DNA of 8,297 bases from Nitrospinaceae bacterium (GCA_029261615.1 JAJDAX010000333.1:1-8297), one strand, 5' to 3'. Numbered from the stretch's first letter, positions 1 through 6,570 are shown. A program made the numbers and translations. Notes: generated by a model not told the origin, from the sequence alone.

Positions 1-96
1 GCGTGTTGTCACATGCTGGGTTTTTTCTTTTGTTTCTCCATCTGGTCCACATATTTCAACCGTGATTATTTCGTGGGTCATCATGATCTCGTTCAC
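1..96 (-). CDS. N-terminal fragment of a further gene, runs off window
   Basis: The last gene of the window, of which 32 codons are visible and the 3' part is missing. A GTG at 96 overlaps the TGA of the preceding gene as GTGA and has GGGAGG at 104-109 with a 7-nt gap; in-frame ATGs at 84 and 81 are weaker alternatives. The peptide reads (M)NEIMMTHEIITVEICGPD, then GETKEKTQHVTTR. It is not recognisable from this much. Tight coupling to the tail hub gene suggests it belongs to the same tail or host-recognition cluster. Confidence 0.55.
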   Translation of the reverse strand, partial: MNEIMMTHEIITVEICGPDGETKEKTQHVTTR

Positions 97-3000
97 ATCA
101 ACACCTCCCGTCCACCCCAGCCGGAAATTCCCCAGGCCTGATTGCCCCATCCTCCGCTTGCTGAAGTAAATGCGGCCTCACCAACACCTGCAGCATCTAT
201 TGAATTAATAAAATTCAAATCGTTAGAAAACTCTTCTAAAATTGGAACCGAATCACTTTCTAATATTGCCTGATGAAACAGTGCCGCCTCGACACTCTGC
301 ATCGTTTCCACCCAAGCCCCCGGCTGATCCCAGCATTCCACTAGTTCCTGAACAGGAACGGATTCACTTTCACCTGCCATCCAGTCAAGCGACAAAGCCA
401 GGTATTCAACAGGTGCAATCGCCGCCTGAGAAAACTCCTGCAAAAGCTCGATGGGGAATAAGTGAAACTGCAGACGCACCGCCTGCAGGCCATCCGGTGT
501 ATCTTCTTTGGCAAGATCAGTCCGACCCGTAAGTTGGGCAAAAACACCGTTTAATCCTGCGTCCGGCTGATCCAGCTTTGAGATGTCACCCAATTCGAGA
601 TCCAGGTGCTCCAGAGCCACATCGCACTCAAGCCGGATCGAGGGGCGGGAAACCTCCGCCAGATAAAAAGCCGCGAGGTCCTCGGCCATTCCTTCCTCTA
701 CGCACCAGTCAAGTGATTTGCCGCCCGGCAATTCAATAACACCAAACAGCTCGGATTGGACCGTATCCTGGATCCGCAGGAACCTTCGATATTGCCCGGC
801 CCCGCTGTCCATATTCCAATCCCGCTCATAAGGCAGATTGAGCACTGTGCTAACCGCCTTCCCCGGTCCACGAAGAAGGCGCACACGCGGCTTTCCACTT
901 TCGGGGTTTAAAAGAATCGACGAATCGTTCAGTGTCTTAACTTCCTGGCCCTCCAGGCCAGAAGAAGAATTGAGCGGACGAAACAACAACCGCGCCCGAC
1001 CCGCAGAATTCCAAAGTAAGCGACAGCGACTCGACACCATCCACTCTTCCCATAGCGACGCCAGGGTGCGGCTGTTCTTGATGAGACCTGAAAGACGGTA
1101 TCCCCCGGGAACAGCTCCCAACAACAAACTCCCTGCATGAGTAAACGATTCGGTATCAATGGCAGATTCTGAAAGCTGCAACACATGTTTCAGGGACCAC
1201 AAAAATAAATGCTCAGGCCTCTCGATAAGAGCATTAGCCACACCGCTCACCGAACCCGCTGGATCGTCTATCACTCCATTCACATCAGCGGTGACCGCAT
1301 CAGTCGCTTTAAGGCGACGGCGGGCATACTCAATTTCAAAGGCCGTGTGCAATACAAAAACGGTGCGACCATCGCTTGACCCGGTGTATTCAATCTCGAC
1401 CTCACGCCCGGTGAACCACGACCAGTCGCCCTCCACTTCAGGGGTCACATCAAAAAAATCGACCACCGTCCGGGTTGACTTTTCCGTCACAGCTGTAAGA
1501 GCAGGTTCCAGAGAAGCCTCGCTGGTTCCTCCCGTTTTTAAAGTCTGCTGGGCAAGCTGGGTAGCCTGGGTATTGTGCGGATAAAACAAAAGACGTTTCA
1601 CACTGGTGAAGCTCACAGTCCATTGTCCACCCAGGACTCCGACTGTAAGGTTCATCGTCCCCGGCTGATTGGACCCGTTTAATGTAAAGGACGGTGTGTA
1701 GTCAAAATTTGACCGCGAGGGATTCCACTCCGCTACTTTGTTGCTGTGGAAAAACAGGACCGCCTCTCCCCCACCGAACAAACCTCCTTCTACATTGAGG
1801 TTGAGCTGGTACTCTCCCCGGGTCGCACCAGGAGGTGCCTCTTGAAACGTGATGGATATTAAATTCCCGCCAGAAACCAGGTTCTGGTATTTACCCGTTC
1901 CCGAAATCGCCCCCTGTTCAACAACATGATCCGCGTTAGAGGTGGGACTAATCGGCGGCTGGGGAATATCGATAGGAAACCCAAATGTGTCTAGATGATT
2001 GTGAGTCATGTCAGTCGACCCTGAAGTAATTGCAACGTCATCCTCCGCTGGAGGCGACAGCAAACCCACTTCCCCTATCCCTGACACACGGACTGCAATT
2101 GAATCCGAGGTCAGCCGTTCTTCCATAAAATGTTCGACCCGCAAGAGAACGCGACCAATCTGCCCTACAGGTGTCAGGTTATCAGTCTGGCTCAGATTCA
2201 GTTTCCGGTTTGCCTGGTTAATTTTGGCGTAGCGGGTTTTCGGGTTTGGTTGCAGAGCATACGAGGCATCGAGGGAAGTATTGCCCACGGCCACTGCATC
2301 AAACTGCAACTGCAAAAACTTGGTGTCGATTGAACGGACTTCCCGCGGCTGCCGTGAGAAAACCACTTCACCTTTGTCAATATCGATTACGTAGTCGGAC
2401 GGGTCTACCGGTTGATTCGCCACACAAACCCTGGTGATGGCTTGAATAGGAAACGCCGGGTCACTTAAAAGAAAACGGTGATCGCTTACTTTTTCCAGAA
2501 CTTGATCGTCTGCATAATGGAATTCTGCGATACCACTGCATCCGGTAAATTGAGTCGACGTTTTGCCTGTGTAAATGACTTCATCATCGTTGATCTCAAG
2601 AACACCGGCATCCGGGAAATCGCCGGTTGTTGCCACATTCAAAATGCTCGTACCCGGCAGCACCACCGAAGTCAATTGAGTTTGATTCACCTTTCTTACC
2701 CGGACCCCCGGCACACGCTGTGCGGAACCCATGACGATGGGCCGTGTTTGACCCAGGTTTTCCTCCGGGGCATTCGGGTAATCATTTAACGTGATTGGAG
2801 CTCCCACCACATGCCGACCCAGGGTTTCGGAGTAAGCTGTCAATGGCAACCGGCATTCGACTCCATCGTATTCCACCAGATCGTCAATAACTCCGGCAAA
2901 CAAAGGCGCGAGATCATTCTCATCCAGCCCCTCCCTTTCAAACCACTGATAGAGAATCACCGAGGCCCGTTCCGGAGGGTATTGGGAAAAAAGATCCGTG

Positions 3001-3260
3001 AAGCGGGAAGCACCCGGTGTCAGGTTGGATACACCGTTCCATAACGTGACCCCCTTTAAAGTTTCCGGACCGTTGCCCTGCCAGTTCAATACCAGAGGCT
3101 GCCAGCTTTCGGACCCGGTAATGAGCGTTCGGTCTGCCATTCGTAAAACCAGAGCCGGGACAGAGGGCCGCGCCAACCATTCCAGCTTCAAGAGCAGCAC
3201 CGGGGCGTGAGTAGACTTATTCTTTTCGGAAGCAAATCCGGATGTGAAATCGTTACGCAT
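93..3260 (-). CDS. large tail hub / baseplate-like structural protein, 1055 residues
   Basis: By far the largest gene here. The N-terminal part (about 20-180) reads like tail-hub proteins: a series of strands, FAGVIDDLVEYDGVECRLPL (121-140) and NLGQTRPIVMGSAQRVPGV (168-186). Residues 214-241 contain DFPDAGVLEINDDEVIYTGK followed by FTGC, a motif repeatedly seen in phage tail-tip and fibre proteins. Residues about 410-600 form a glycine- and serine-rich, beta-looking insert starting with HNH-like polar residues, possibly a carbohydrate-binding or tip decoration domain. From about 665 the protein returns to hub-like sequence: a domain with YRLSGLIKNSRTLASLWEEW (721-740) and LELGDISKLD (888-897). 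The C-terminus is GGWGNQAWGISGWGG (1036-1050). Probable job: central tail-tip hub contacting the cell surface. Assignment rests on pattern memory, not an alignment. The start has AAGGG at 3267-3271. Confidence 0.7.
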   Translation of the reverse strand: MRNDFTSGFASEKNKSTHAPVLLLKLEWLARPSVPALVLRMADRTLITGSESWQPLVLNWQGNGPETLKGVTLWNGVSNLTPGASRFTDLFSQYPPERASVILYQWFEREGLDENDLAPLFAGVIDDLVEYDGVECRLPLTAYSETLGRHVVGAPITLNDYPNAPEENLGQTRPIVMGSAQRVPGVRVRKVNQTQLTSVVLPGTSILNVATTGDFPDAGVLEINDDEVIYTGKTSTQFTGCSGIAEFHYADDQVLEKVSDHRFLLSDPAFPIQAITRVCVANQPVDPSDYVIDIDKGEVVFSRQPREVRSIDTKFLQLQFDAVAVGNTSLDASYALQPNPKTRYAKINQANRKLNLSQTDNLTPVGQIGRVLLRVEHFMEERLTSDSIAVRVSGIGEVGLLSPPAEDDVAITSGSTDMTHNHLDTFGFPIDIPQPPISPTSNADHVVEQGAISGTGKYQNLVSGGNLISITFQEAPPGATRGEYQLNLNVEGGLFGGGEAVLFFHSNKVAEWNPSRSNFDYTPSFTLNGSNQPGTMNLTVGVLGGQWTVSFTSVKRLLFYPHNTQATQLAQQTLKTGGTSEASLEPALTAVTEKSTRTVVDFFDVTPEVEGDWSWFTGREVEIEYTGSSDGRTVFVLHTAFEIEYARRRLKATDAVTADVNGVIDDPAGSVSGVANALIERPEHLFLWSLKHVLQLSESAIDTESFTHAGSLLLGAVPGGYRLSGLIKNSRTLASLWEEWMVSSRCRLLWNSAGRARLLFRPLNSSSGLEGQEVKTLNDSSILLNPESGKPRVRLLRGPGKAVSTVLNLPYERDWNMDSGAGQYRRFLRIQDTVQSELFGVIELPGGKSLDWCVEEGMAEDLAAFYLAEVSRPSIRLECDVALEHLDLELGDISKLDQPDAGLNGVFAQLTGRTDLAKEDTPDGLQAVRLQFHLFPIELLQEFSQAAIAPVEYLALSLDWMAGESESVPVQELVECWDQPGAWVETMQSVEAALFHQAILESDSVPILEEFSNDLNFINSIDAAGVGEAAFTSASGGWGNQAWGISGWGGREVLM
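104..109 (-). promoter_or_regulatory. ribosome binding site deciding a GTG start
   Basis: GGGAGG on the minus strand, 7 nt before GTG at 96 and inside the end of the tail hub gene. It favours GTG over the in-frame ATGs at 84 and 81 for the truncated last gene. Confidence 0.5.
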
Positions 3261-3263
3261 GAA

Positions 3264-3581
3264 TCACCCTTGAAGGGATTTTGGGAAGGTATTTAACTGC
3301 AGCCGGTCTTGAATGGATACTTCAGCGCGGTGGCGTCGCCGTCCAAGCTCCTCCTTTAACCGGGTTTTAAGTATGTTTTTAAGTTGCTCCCGCCAATCGT
3401 TTACTGTTTTCAATTGCAGGTAAAATTCCGTCCGGATGGAAACCGGATGGGTAAACAGAAAGTGTCCTGACCCATCAAATACTTTCAGGGGAAACAGCAC
3501 TGCTCCCGTCACCTCCTGCACGCCTTCGGCATCCACTTCAAAATTAACTTCATCTGCATTCAAGTTTTTCCAATCGATCAT
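3264..3581 (-). CDS. hypothetical phage protein, 105 residues
   Basis: Not recognised. It begins MIDWKNLNADEVNFEVDAEG, contains beta-like strands (VTGAVLFPLKVFDGSGHFLF), then a basic amphipathic helix (about 60-85; LKNILKTRLKEELGRRRHR) and ends with NTFPKSLQG. No signal peptide, membrane segment or cysteine is seen. It is translationally coupled to the gene before it through an ATGA overlap and has its own AAGGAG at 3590-3595 with an 8-nt gap. The start of the 1055-residue gene follows its stop after 3 nt. Being wedged between two tail-tip-like genes suggests a tail assembly or tail-structure role, which is inference from position. Confidence 0.75.
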   Translation of the reverse strand: MIDWKNLNADEVNFEVDAEGVQEVTGAVLFPLKVFDGSGHFLFTHPVSIRTEFYLQLKTVNDWREQLKNILKTRLKEELGRRRHRAEVSIQDRLQLNTFPKSLQG

Positions 3582-3964
3582 GCTCCTGGCTCCTTTAACA
3601 ATTCGATGGTTCCCGAGTACCGCCCGAAGGCAGCTTGCTTGAAATCAAATGCATTCGACCAGCGCACCCGAATGTTGTCTCCGGCTGGATCGGTGTAGTC
3701 AAACACCTCGGCAGATTTCCGGACCGTGTCGAAAAATCCTGCCGCCTGATCCCGATCGGCCTGCGGCAGGTGATCGAACACCAGCTCAAATACTTCACGC
3801 GCAGCCCCTGCCGTATCCTGTACCAGCACGGTTCCACCTGCCGTTTCGCCCTGCACCTGTCGGTGAAAATCGCGCTGGTGACCGATGGGATAGCGCGGTG
3901 GTTTGGATGGAACCCAGGTGACCGTTGGACTGGTCTGGTTCGGGTAGCTGAACACAATTCCCAT
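3578..3964 (-). CDS. phage tail-associated protein, possibly distal-tail or adaptor-like
   Basis: A 128-residue protein, MGIVFSYPNQTSPTVTWV at the start, beta-rich with a middle stretch FELVFDHLPQADRDQAAGFF (59-78, counted by eye) followed by EVFDYTDPAGDNIRVRW and YSGTIELLKE near the end. The plan 'hydrophobic strand, helix ending in FF, then F.y.D..G....vR.' is typical of small tail-tip proteins such as distal-tail or tail-completion proteins, but I cannot assign a named family; a head-closure or stopper role after the connector is also possible on position alone. The frame is open to 4024, which would run into the connector gene; ATG at 3964 is preferred because it has AGGAG at 3972-3976, 7 nt upstream, and leaves a 26-nt gap. 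Its stop overlaps the next start as ATGA. Confidence 0.65.
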   Translation of the reverse strand: MGIVFSYPNQTSPTVTWVPSKPPRYPIGHQRDFHRQVQGETAGGTVLVQDTAGAAREVFELVFDHLPQADRDQAAGFFDTVRKSAEVFDYTDPAGDNIRVRWSNAFDFKQAAFGRYSGTIELLKEPGA

Positions 3965-3990
3965 GGATAAACTCCTGTTGGAAGGTCTGA

Positions 3991-4608
3991 TTAACCCAGG
4001 CGGGGTAATCGATACGGGTCCCAAAGTGCGCGAACCGGTAGAGGCAGTTCATCGCGATTAAACTCCGGCAATCCCGGCACGGAGGCACCGGATTCAAACA
4101 GCCAGGTTTTGTCGGCGTATAGCAAACGAATCCAGAGCAGCATGCCTTGACGGAGGGCGGCCGGAACGTCAGCCGCATCGCCGTAACCTGCAACAAATTC
4201 GACTTCTATCGAACGCGCAATTCGAAGTGCCGAGGGCCAGCATTGGCCTTCCCTTAAAATCAAACGACCCGGCTCCGACGCGGTGTCCACCAGATAGCGC
4301 GTGGCGTCCATGGTGGTGGCGATATCATTTGTGGAAAAGGTTTTGACGTGGGTTACTGATTGCAACCGCGCACGCGGAATTTCGATCTCCTGCAAATTCG
4401 ACCTTGAAGGTTGAAAAGCGTCCAGCCACAGAACCCAGGTCTGCGTCATCAGGGCGCGACGTGTAAATGCTTCACAACTTTCACGTACTGCTTGTATCGC
4501 GCCGGTGATCCAGGCCGTTTCCGATAGATCACTTGTCTTCAAATAGCTTTGAGTTTCAGCAAGGTTGAGGGGTTCCCCTGCAGGAGGTGTTTTCAGTTCA
4601 AGTGCCAT
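3991..4608 (-). CDS. head-tail connector protein, gp6-like (phiE125 gp8 / HK97 gp6 type)
   Basis: Adaptor that forms a ring under the portal after DNA packaging and provides the platform for the tail. The 205 residues follow the family layout: GEPLNLAETQSYLKTS (11-26), a helical segment WITGAIQAVRESCEAFTRRAL (33-53) that matches the usual '...ARE..E.FTGRAL' helix, MTQTWVLWLDAF (54-65), a proline/hydrophobic strand IEIPRARLQSVTHVKTF (75-91), the Y.VD motif at 105-108, WPSA (124-127), and VEFVAGYGDAADVPAALRQGMLLWI (135-159), the signature 'v.f.AGYG....vP..lrqai'. The start at 4608 has AAGGAGGGG upstream at 4617-4625. It overlaps the preceding 54-residue ORF by 11 nt. The terminator upstream would lower its transcription relative to the capsid, as suits a protein needed in about a dozen copies. 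Confidence 0.9.
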   Translation of the reverse strand: MALELKTPPAGEPLNLAETQSYLKTSDLSETAWITGAIQAVRESCEAFTRRALMTQTWVLWLDAFQPSRSNLQEIEIPRARLQSVTHVKTFSTNDIATTMDATRYLVDTASEPGRLILREGQCWPSALRIARSIEVEFVAGYGDAADVPAALRQGMLLWIRLLYADKTWLFESGASVPGLPEFNRDELPLPVRALWDPYRLPRLG

Positions 4609-4762
4609 GGCAGTTGCCCCTCCTTCGGTTGGAGGATTTATTTTCCGGTGCAGCGCCTTGGGCCTTGGTCTGTCGCCTTGGAATCCACCGGGTCCAGCCT
4701 TCTACAACAAACACGCTTATAAACGGACGAACCGATTGCGATGTATTCATTTCGACTTTCAT
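4598..4762 (-). CDS. small ORF, 54 residues, upstream of and overlapping the connector gene
   Basis: Not a recognised family. The ATG at 4762 has a textbook AAGGAAGG at 4771-4778, 8 nt upstream, and the frame stays open for 54 codons, ending in TGA 11 nt inside the connector gene. The protein begins MKVEMNTSQSVRPFISVF, then VVEGWTRWIPRR, and ends with a basic tail (KSSNRRRGNCHGT) whose codons are also the connector's ribosome binding site. That geometry would couple translation of the two genes. It fills the otherwise empty 219 nt between the upstream stop and the connector start. Real-gene evidence is the ribosome binding site, position and absence of any other use of the gap; counter-evidence is short length and lack of a family. 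A leader peptide for the connector is an alternative. Confidence 0.5.
   Translation of the reverse strand: MKVEMNTSQSVRPFISVFVVEGWTRWIPRRQTKAQGAAPENKSSNRRRGNCHGT
4617..4625 (-). promoter_or_regulatory. strong ribosome binding site of the connector gene
   Basis: AAGGAGGGG on the minus strand, 8 nt before the ATG at 4608. It fixes the connector start and is located inside the coding sequence of the 54-residue ORF, which would be translated across it. Confidence 0.8.
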
Positions 4763-4769
4763 AGTTGGG

Positions 4770-4778
4770 CCCTTCCTT
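4770..4778 (-). promoter_or_regulatory. ribosome binding site of the 54-residue ORF
   Basis: AAGGAAGGG on the minus strand, with the AAGGAAGG core 8 nt before the ATG at 4762 and directly after the T-run of the terminator. It is the main argument that the 54-residue ORF is translated. Confidence 0.6.
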
Positions 4779-4781
4779 TTT

Positions 4782-4807
4782 AAAAACCCCGCCTAAAAAG
4801 GCGGGGT
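4782..4807 (-). terminator. intrinsic terminator inside the late operon
   Basis: On the minus strand, an 8-bp G+C-rich perfect stem (ACCCCGCC / GGCGGGGT, 4800-4807 with 4786-4793) closes a 6-nt A/T loop (4794-4799) and runs straight into TTTTT. The stem begins 20 nt after the stop of the 132-residue virion protein. The plus strand has no T-run on its far side, so it works in one direction, that of the phage genes. No room for a promoter exists between it and the 54-residue ORF, so the connector and tail genes depend on read-through or antitermination unless they are served by another promoter. Confidence 0.85.
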
Positions 4808-4827
4808 GGGAATCGATGGGTTTCGAC

Positions 4828-5226
4828 CTAGGCTGCTGGTGCCTGATGAGGTTCACCGAGGATGATAGTGGCGCTGGAAAGAATAGAAGGGGAGGTTCCG
4901 ACGATTGTTAGGACCGCGCGCAGGTAACGATTGGATCCCTTATATCCAACAGACTGCATGCCCTCTTGTCCAAATGCAGTGACCGGTGTGAGGCTGCCTT
5001 CCAGTTCAGTCGTCGGGACATCGCTCCAGGTACTGGCATCGTCGGAGGATTGAAGTTTGGGCGTATAGACTTCGTCTGTATCGGTGAAATCGCCTGCCCA
5101 TAAATAGAACAAGACAGCCGCAGCACTGAATCCGCGTAAATCCACTGTGTCCCCATGCTGGGTTGCGGTGTAGGACGACGGCTTGATGGTTTGATTTGGT
5201 TGAATATTGTTCTGAATGTCCCGCAT
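4828..5226 (-). CDS. conserved-looking phage protein, probable head decoration or minor virion protein
   Basis: A 132-residue protein without cysteine, signal peptide or membrane segment, predicted mostly beta-rich: alternating strands VDLRGFSAAAVLFYLWAG (28-45), VYTPKLQSSDD (53-63), STWSDVP (65-71) and a closing YLRAVLTIVG (101-110) plus SATIILGEP (118-126). The pattern 'tPKLQsSdD..tW.DV ... RYLRavlTi.G' resembles a group of small phage proteins commonly found immediately after the capsid gene; I recognise the type, not a named family. Position after the capsid and before an intrinsic terminator implies co-expression with the capsid at high level, which fits a decoration or cement protein. 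A role in tail joining is also possible. The ATG at 5226 has TAAGGAGT in front with a 7-nt gap, and the stop is TAG. Confidence 0.72.
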   Translation of the reverse strand: MRDIQNNIQPNQTIKPSSYTATQHGDTVDLRGFSAAAVLFYLWAGDFTDTDEVYTPKLQSSDDASTWSDVPTTELEGSLTPVTAFGQEGMQSVGYKGSNRYLRAVLTIVGTSPSILSSATIILGEPHQAPAA

Positions 5227-5280
5227 CAGGGCACTCCTTATATGAAATAGTTGTTGGAATGAAAAAACAGGGAGGAACTC

Positions 5281-5318
5281 CGGACGGGGATCGGAACGTT
5301 TTATCTCCGGCCCGTCCG
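5281..5318 (-). other. inverted repeat in capsid-to-decoration gap
   Basis: Arms CGGACGGG (5281-5288) and CCCGTCCG (5311-5318) pair perfectly over 8 bp; inside, CGGA (5292-5295) and TCCG (5306-5309) add 4 bp with a 10-nt loop and a small interior loop. On the minus strand a T6 run lies 13 nt beyond the stem (5267-5262), too far for a classic terminator. It could be an RNA-stability or processing hairpin separating the capsid and 132-residue cistrons, or a degenerate terminator. Confidence 0.6.
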
Positions 5319-5338
5319 AAGATTTTTCAACGTAAAAA

Positions 5339-6529
5339 CTACGCCGCAGTTTTTTGCAGAACCATTGCTTCGAAATTTGTCACATCGCCACCGGTACGCT
5401 TGGTGGTGTAGAACAACACGAACGGCTTCGCGCTGAATGGATCGCGCAAGACCCGGACACCGGCCCGATCCACTATGGTGTAGGCCTGCTTCCAGTCACC
5501 GAAGGCTATAGACAGAGAATTTGCTGCAACTGCCGGGAGGTCTTCCATGCGTTCGATGGGGTGTCCCAGCAAACTTTGCGGTTCGCCCACCTTTAAACCC
5601 GGTTCCCAAAGATAATCTCCACCGGCATCTTTGAGTTTGGCAATCGACTCGATAGTCGAGCGCGCCATCAACCAGGAGGCGTTTCGGATAAAGGGTGTTT
5701 TCAGTGCATAAACCACAGTACGCAATCCATCCGCGGTGATCTGGCTGGCATGCCCGCTGTTGATCTGCTCGATCTCGCCGGGGTTATTGGAACCGCCGGG
5801 GTAGGTCAGGATTCCACGCGGTTTGTCGGTACCATCGCCATTGATAAAAGCGGTGTTCTCAGTATTGCCCATCTTGAGGGCGGTTTTGCGCGCCAGCCAA
5901 TCCTCGACATTTACCCGCGCGTCATCCAGCAATTGCTGAGTGGCTTTTGGCATGGCATACATTTCATGCACCGGAATGCGGCGCACACCGATGGTCGGCG
6001 TGGAGGTCTCGGTCCGAACCCCTGTCTCCGCAGTCCAACCAACACCCGCTTCTCCCAGGTCTTCAGGAATTTCCAAAGCATCGGTACTGATAGTTTCAAC
6101 GGTCGCCACATTTCTCATCGGAGAGGTTTCAAACACCTGTTCGACAATCTGGTGCGACATCTCTGGCGATACCCAGTACCCGCCCTGCGGATCCGAGTCC
6201 ACCGAAAGCAACTTGATCTCGTCGGCATTAAGAGCACGCTCTCCAAAACGCAGGTACGACAGCATTGCCTGCTTGCGCTCCTCACTTCCAGAATTACCTG
6301 GCTTCTGGTTTATTTCGAGTGCCGGACGCGACAGCCGGGTCTCCAGTGTTTCGAGTCGGCCTTTCATTTCGGACAGGTCCTGCACTTCGCGCGCAAGTGT
6401 GTCCACCTGATTTTTGAGGAGGGGATCGCGACGCCCCAATTCAATTTCGGAAAGGCGCTGATCGTTTTTGGTTTTGAATTCCTGGAAGGATTTATTGACG
6501 TTTTCAACCAGACGTTTGACGTCTTGCAT
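5339..6529 (-). CDS. HK97-fold major capsid protein
   Basis: Major head subunit, 396 residues, building the icosahedral shell. Residues 1 to about 75 are rich in charged and heptad-spaced hydrophobic residues (LVENVNKSFQEF, LAREVQDLSEMKGRLETLE), which is the coiled-coil scaffolding or delta domain normally removed by the protease encoded just upstream. A low-complexity linker (about 72-85) follows. The mature shell domain contains LSVDSDPQGGYWVSPE (108-123), the E-loop (about 152-185), FINGDGTDKPRGIL (228-241), a P-domain segment with LMARSTIESIAKLKDAGG (287-304) and GDWKQAYTIVDRAGVRVLRDP (344-364). By analogy with HK97, cleavage could fall after Lys106; this is inference. Residues 107-194, including the whole E-loop, contain no lysine. 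The start at 6529 has AAGGAGA upstream. It follows the protease gene after 111 nt. Confidence 0.97.
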   Translation of the reverse strand: MQDVKRLVENVNKSFQEFKTKNDQRLSEIELGRRDPLLKNQVDTLAREVQDLSEMKGRLETLETRLSRPALEINQKPGNSGSEERKQAMLSYLRFGERALNADEIKLLSVDSDPQGGYWVSPEMSHQIVEQVFETSPMRNVATVETISTDALEIPEDLGEAGVGWTAETGVRTETSTPTIGVRRIPVHEMYAMPKATQQLLDDARVNVEDWLARKTALKMGNTENTAFINGDGTDKPRGILTYPGGSNNPGEIEQINSGHASQITADGLRTVVYALKTPFIRNASWLMARSTIESIAKLKDAGGDYLWEPGLKVGEPQSLLGHPIERMEDLPAVAANSLSIAFGDWKQAYTIVDRAGVRVLRDPFSAKPFVLFYTTKRTGGDVTNFEAMVLQKTAA

Positions 6530-6534
6530 TGCAT

Positions 6535-6541
6535 TCTCCTT
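6535..6541 (-). promoter_or_regulatory. ribosome binding site of the major capsid gene
   Basis: AAGGAGA on the minus strand, 5 nt before the ATG at 6529. It is a strong site as expected for the most abundant virion protein and supports the chosen start. Confidence 0.8.
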
Positions 6542-6556
6542 GGATAAATGAGTGGG

Positions 6557-6570
6557 CCGTTTTAAAACGG
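6557..6570. repeat. perfect 14-bp palindrome upstream of the capsid gene
   Basis: CCGTTTTAAAACGG lies 28 nt before the capsid ATG, within the 111-nt protease-capsid gap. It is fully symmetric with an A/T-rich centre. It might be a protein-binding site or a small RNA hairpin in the leader, but no -10/-35 pair is convincing around it, so function is unknown. Confidence 0.55.

Noticed and set aside
1159..1584. 141-codon plus-strand frame opposite the tail hub gene
   Set aside because: Antisense to a continuous 1055-codon gene, no ribosome binding site or family features.
3795..4196. 133-codon minus-strand frame bridging the connector and the 128-residue gene
   Set aside because: Alternative frame through two better supported genes; cysteine- and arginine-rich composition typical of out-of-frame reading.
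4638..4856. 72-codon minus-strand frame overlapping the decoration gene and the terminator
   Set aside because: It reads through the terminator hairpin and the end of the previous gene in another frame; the 54-residue frame in the same gap has the better ribosome binding site.
5750..6547. 265-codon open frame on the plus strand opposite the capsid gene
   Set aside because: It is antisense to an unmistakable capsid gene, has no family resemblance, and its composition is a mirror of the capsid codons.
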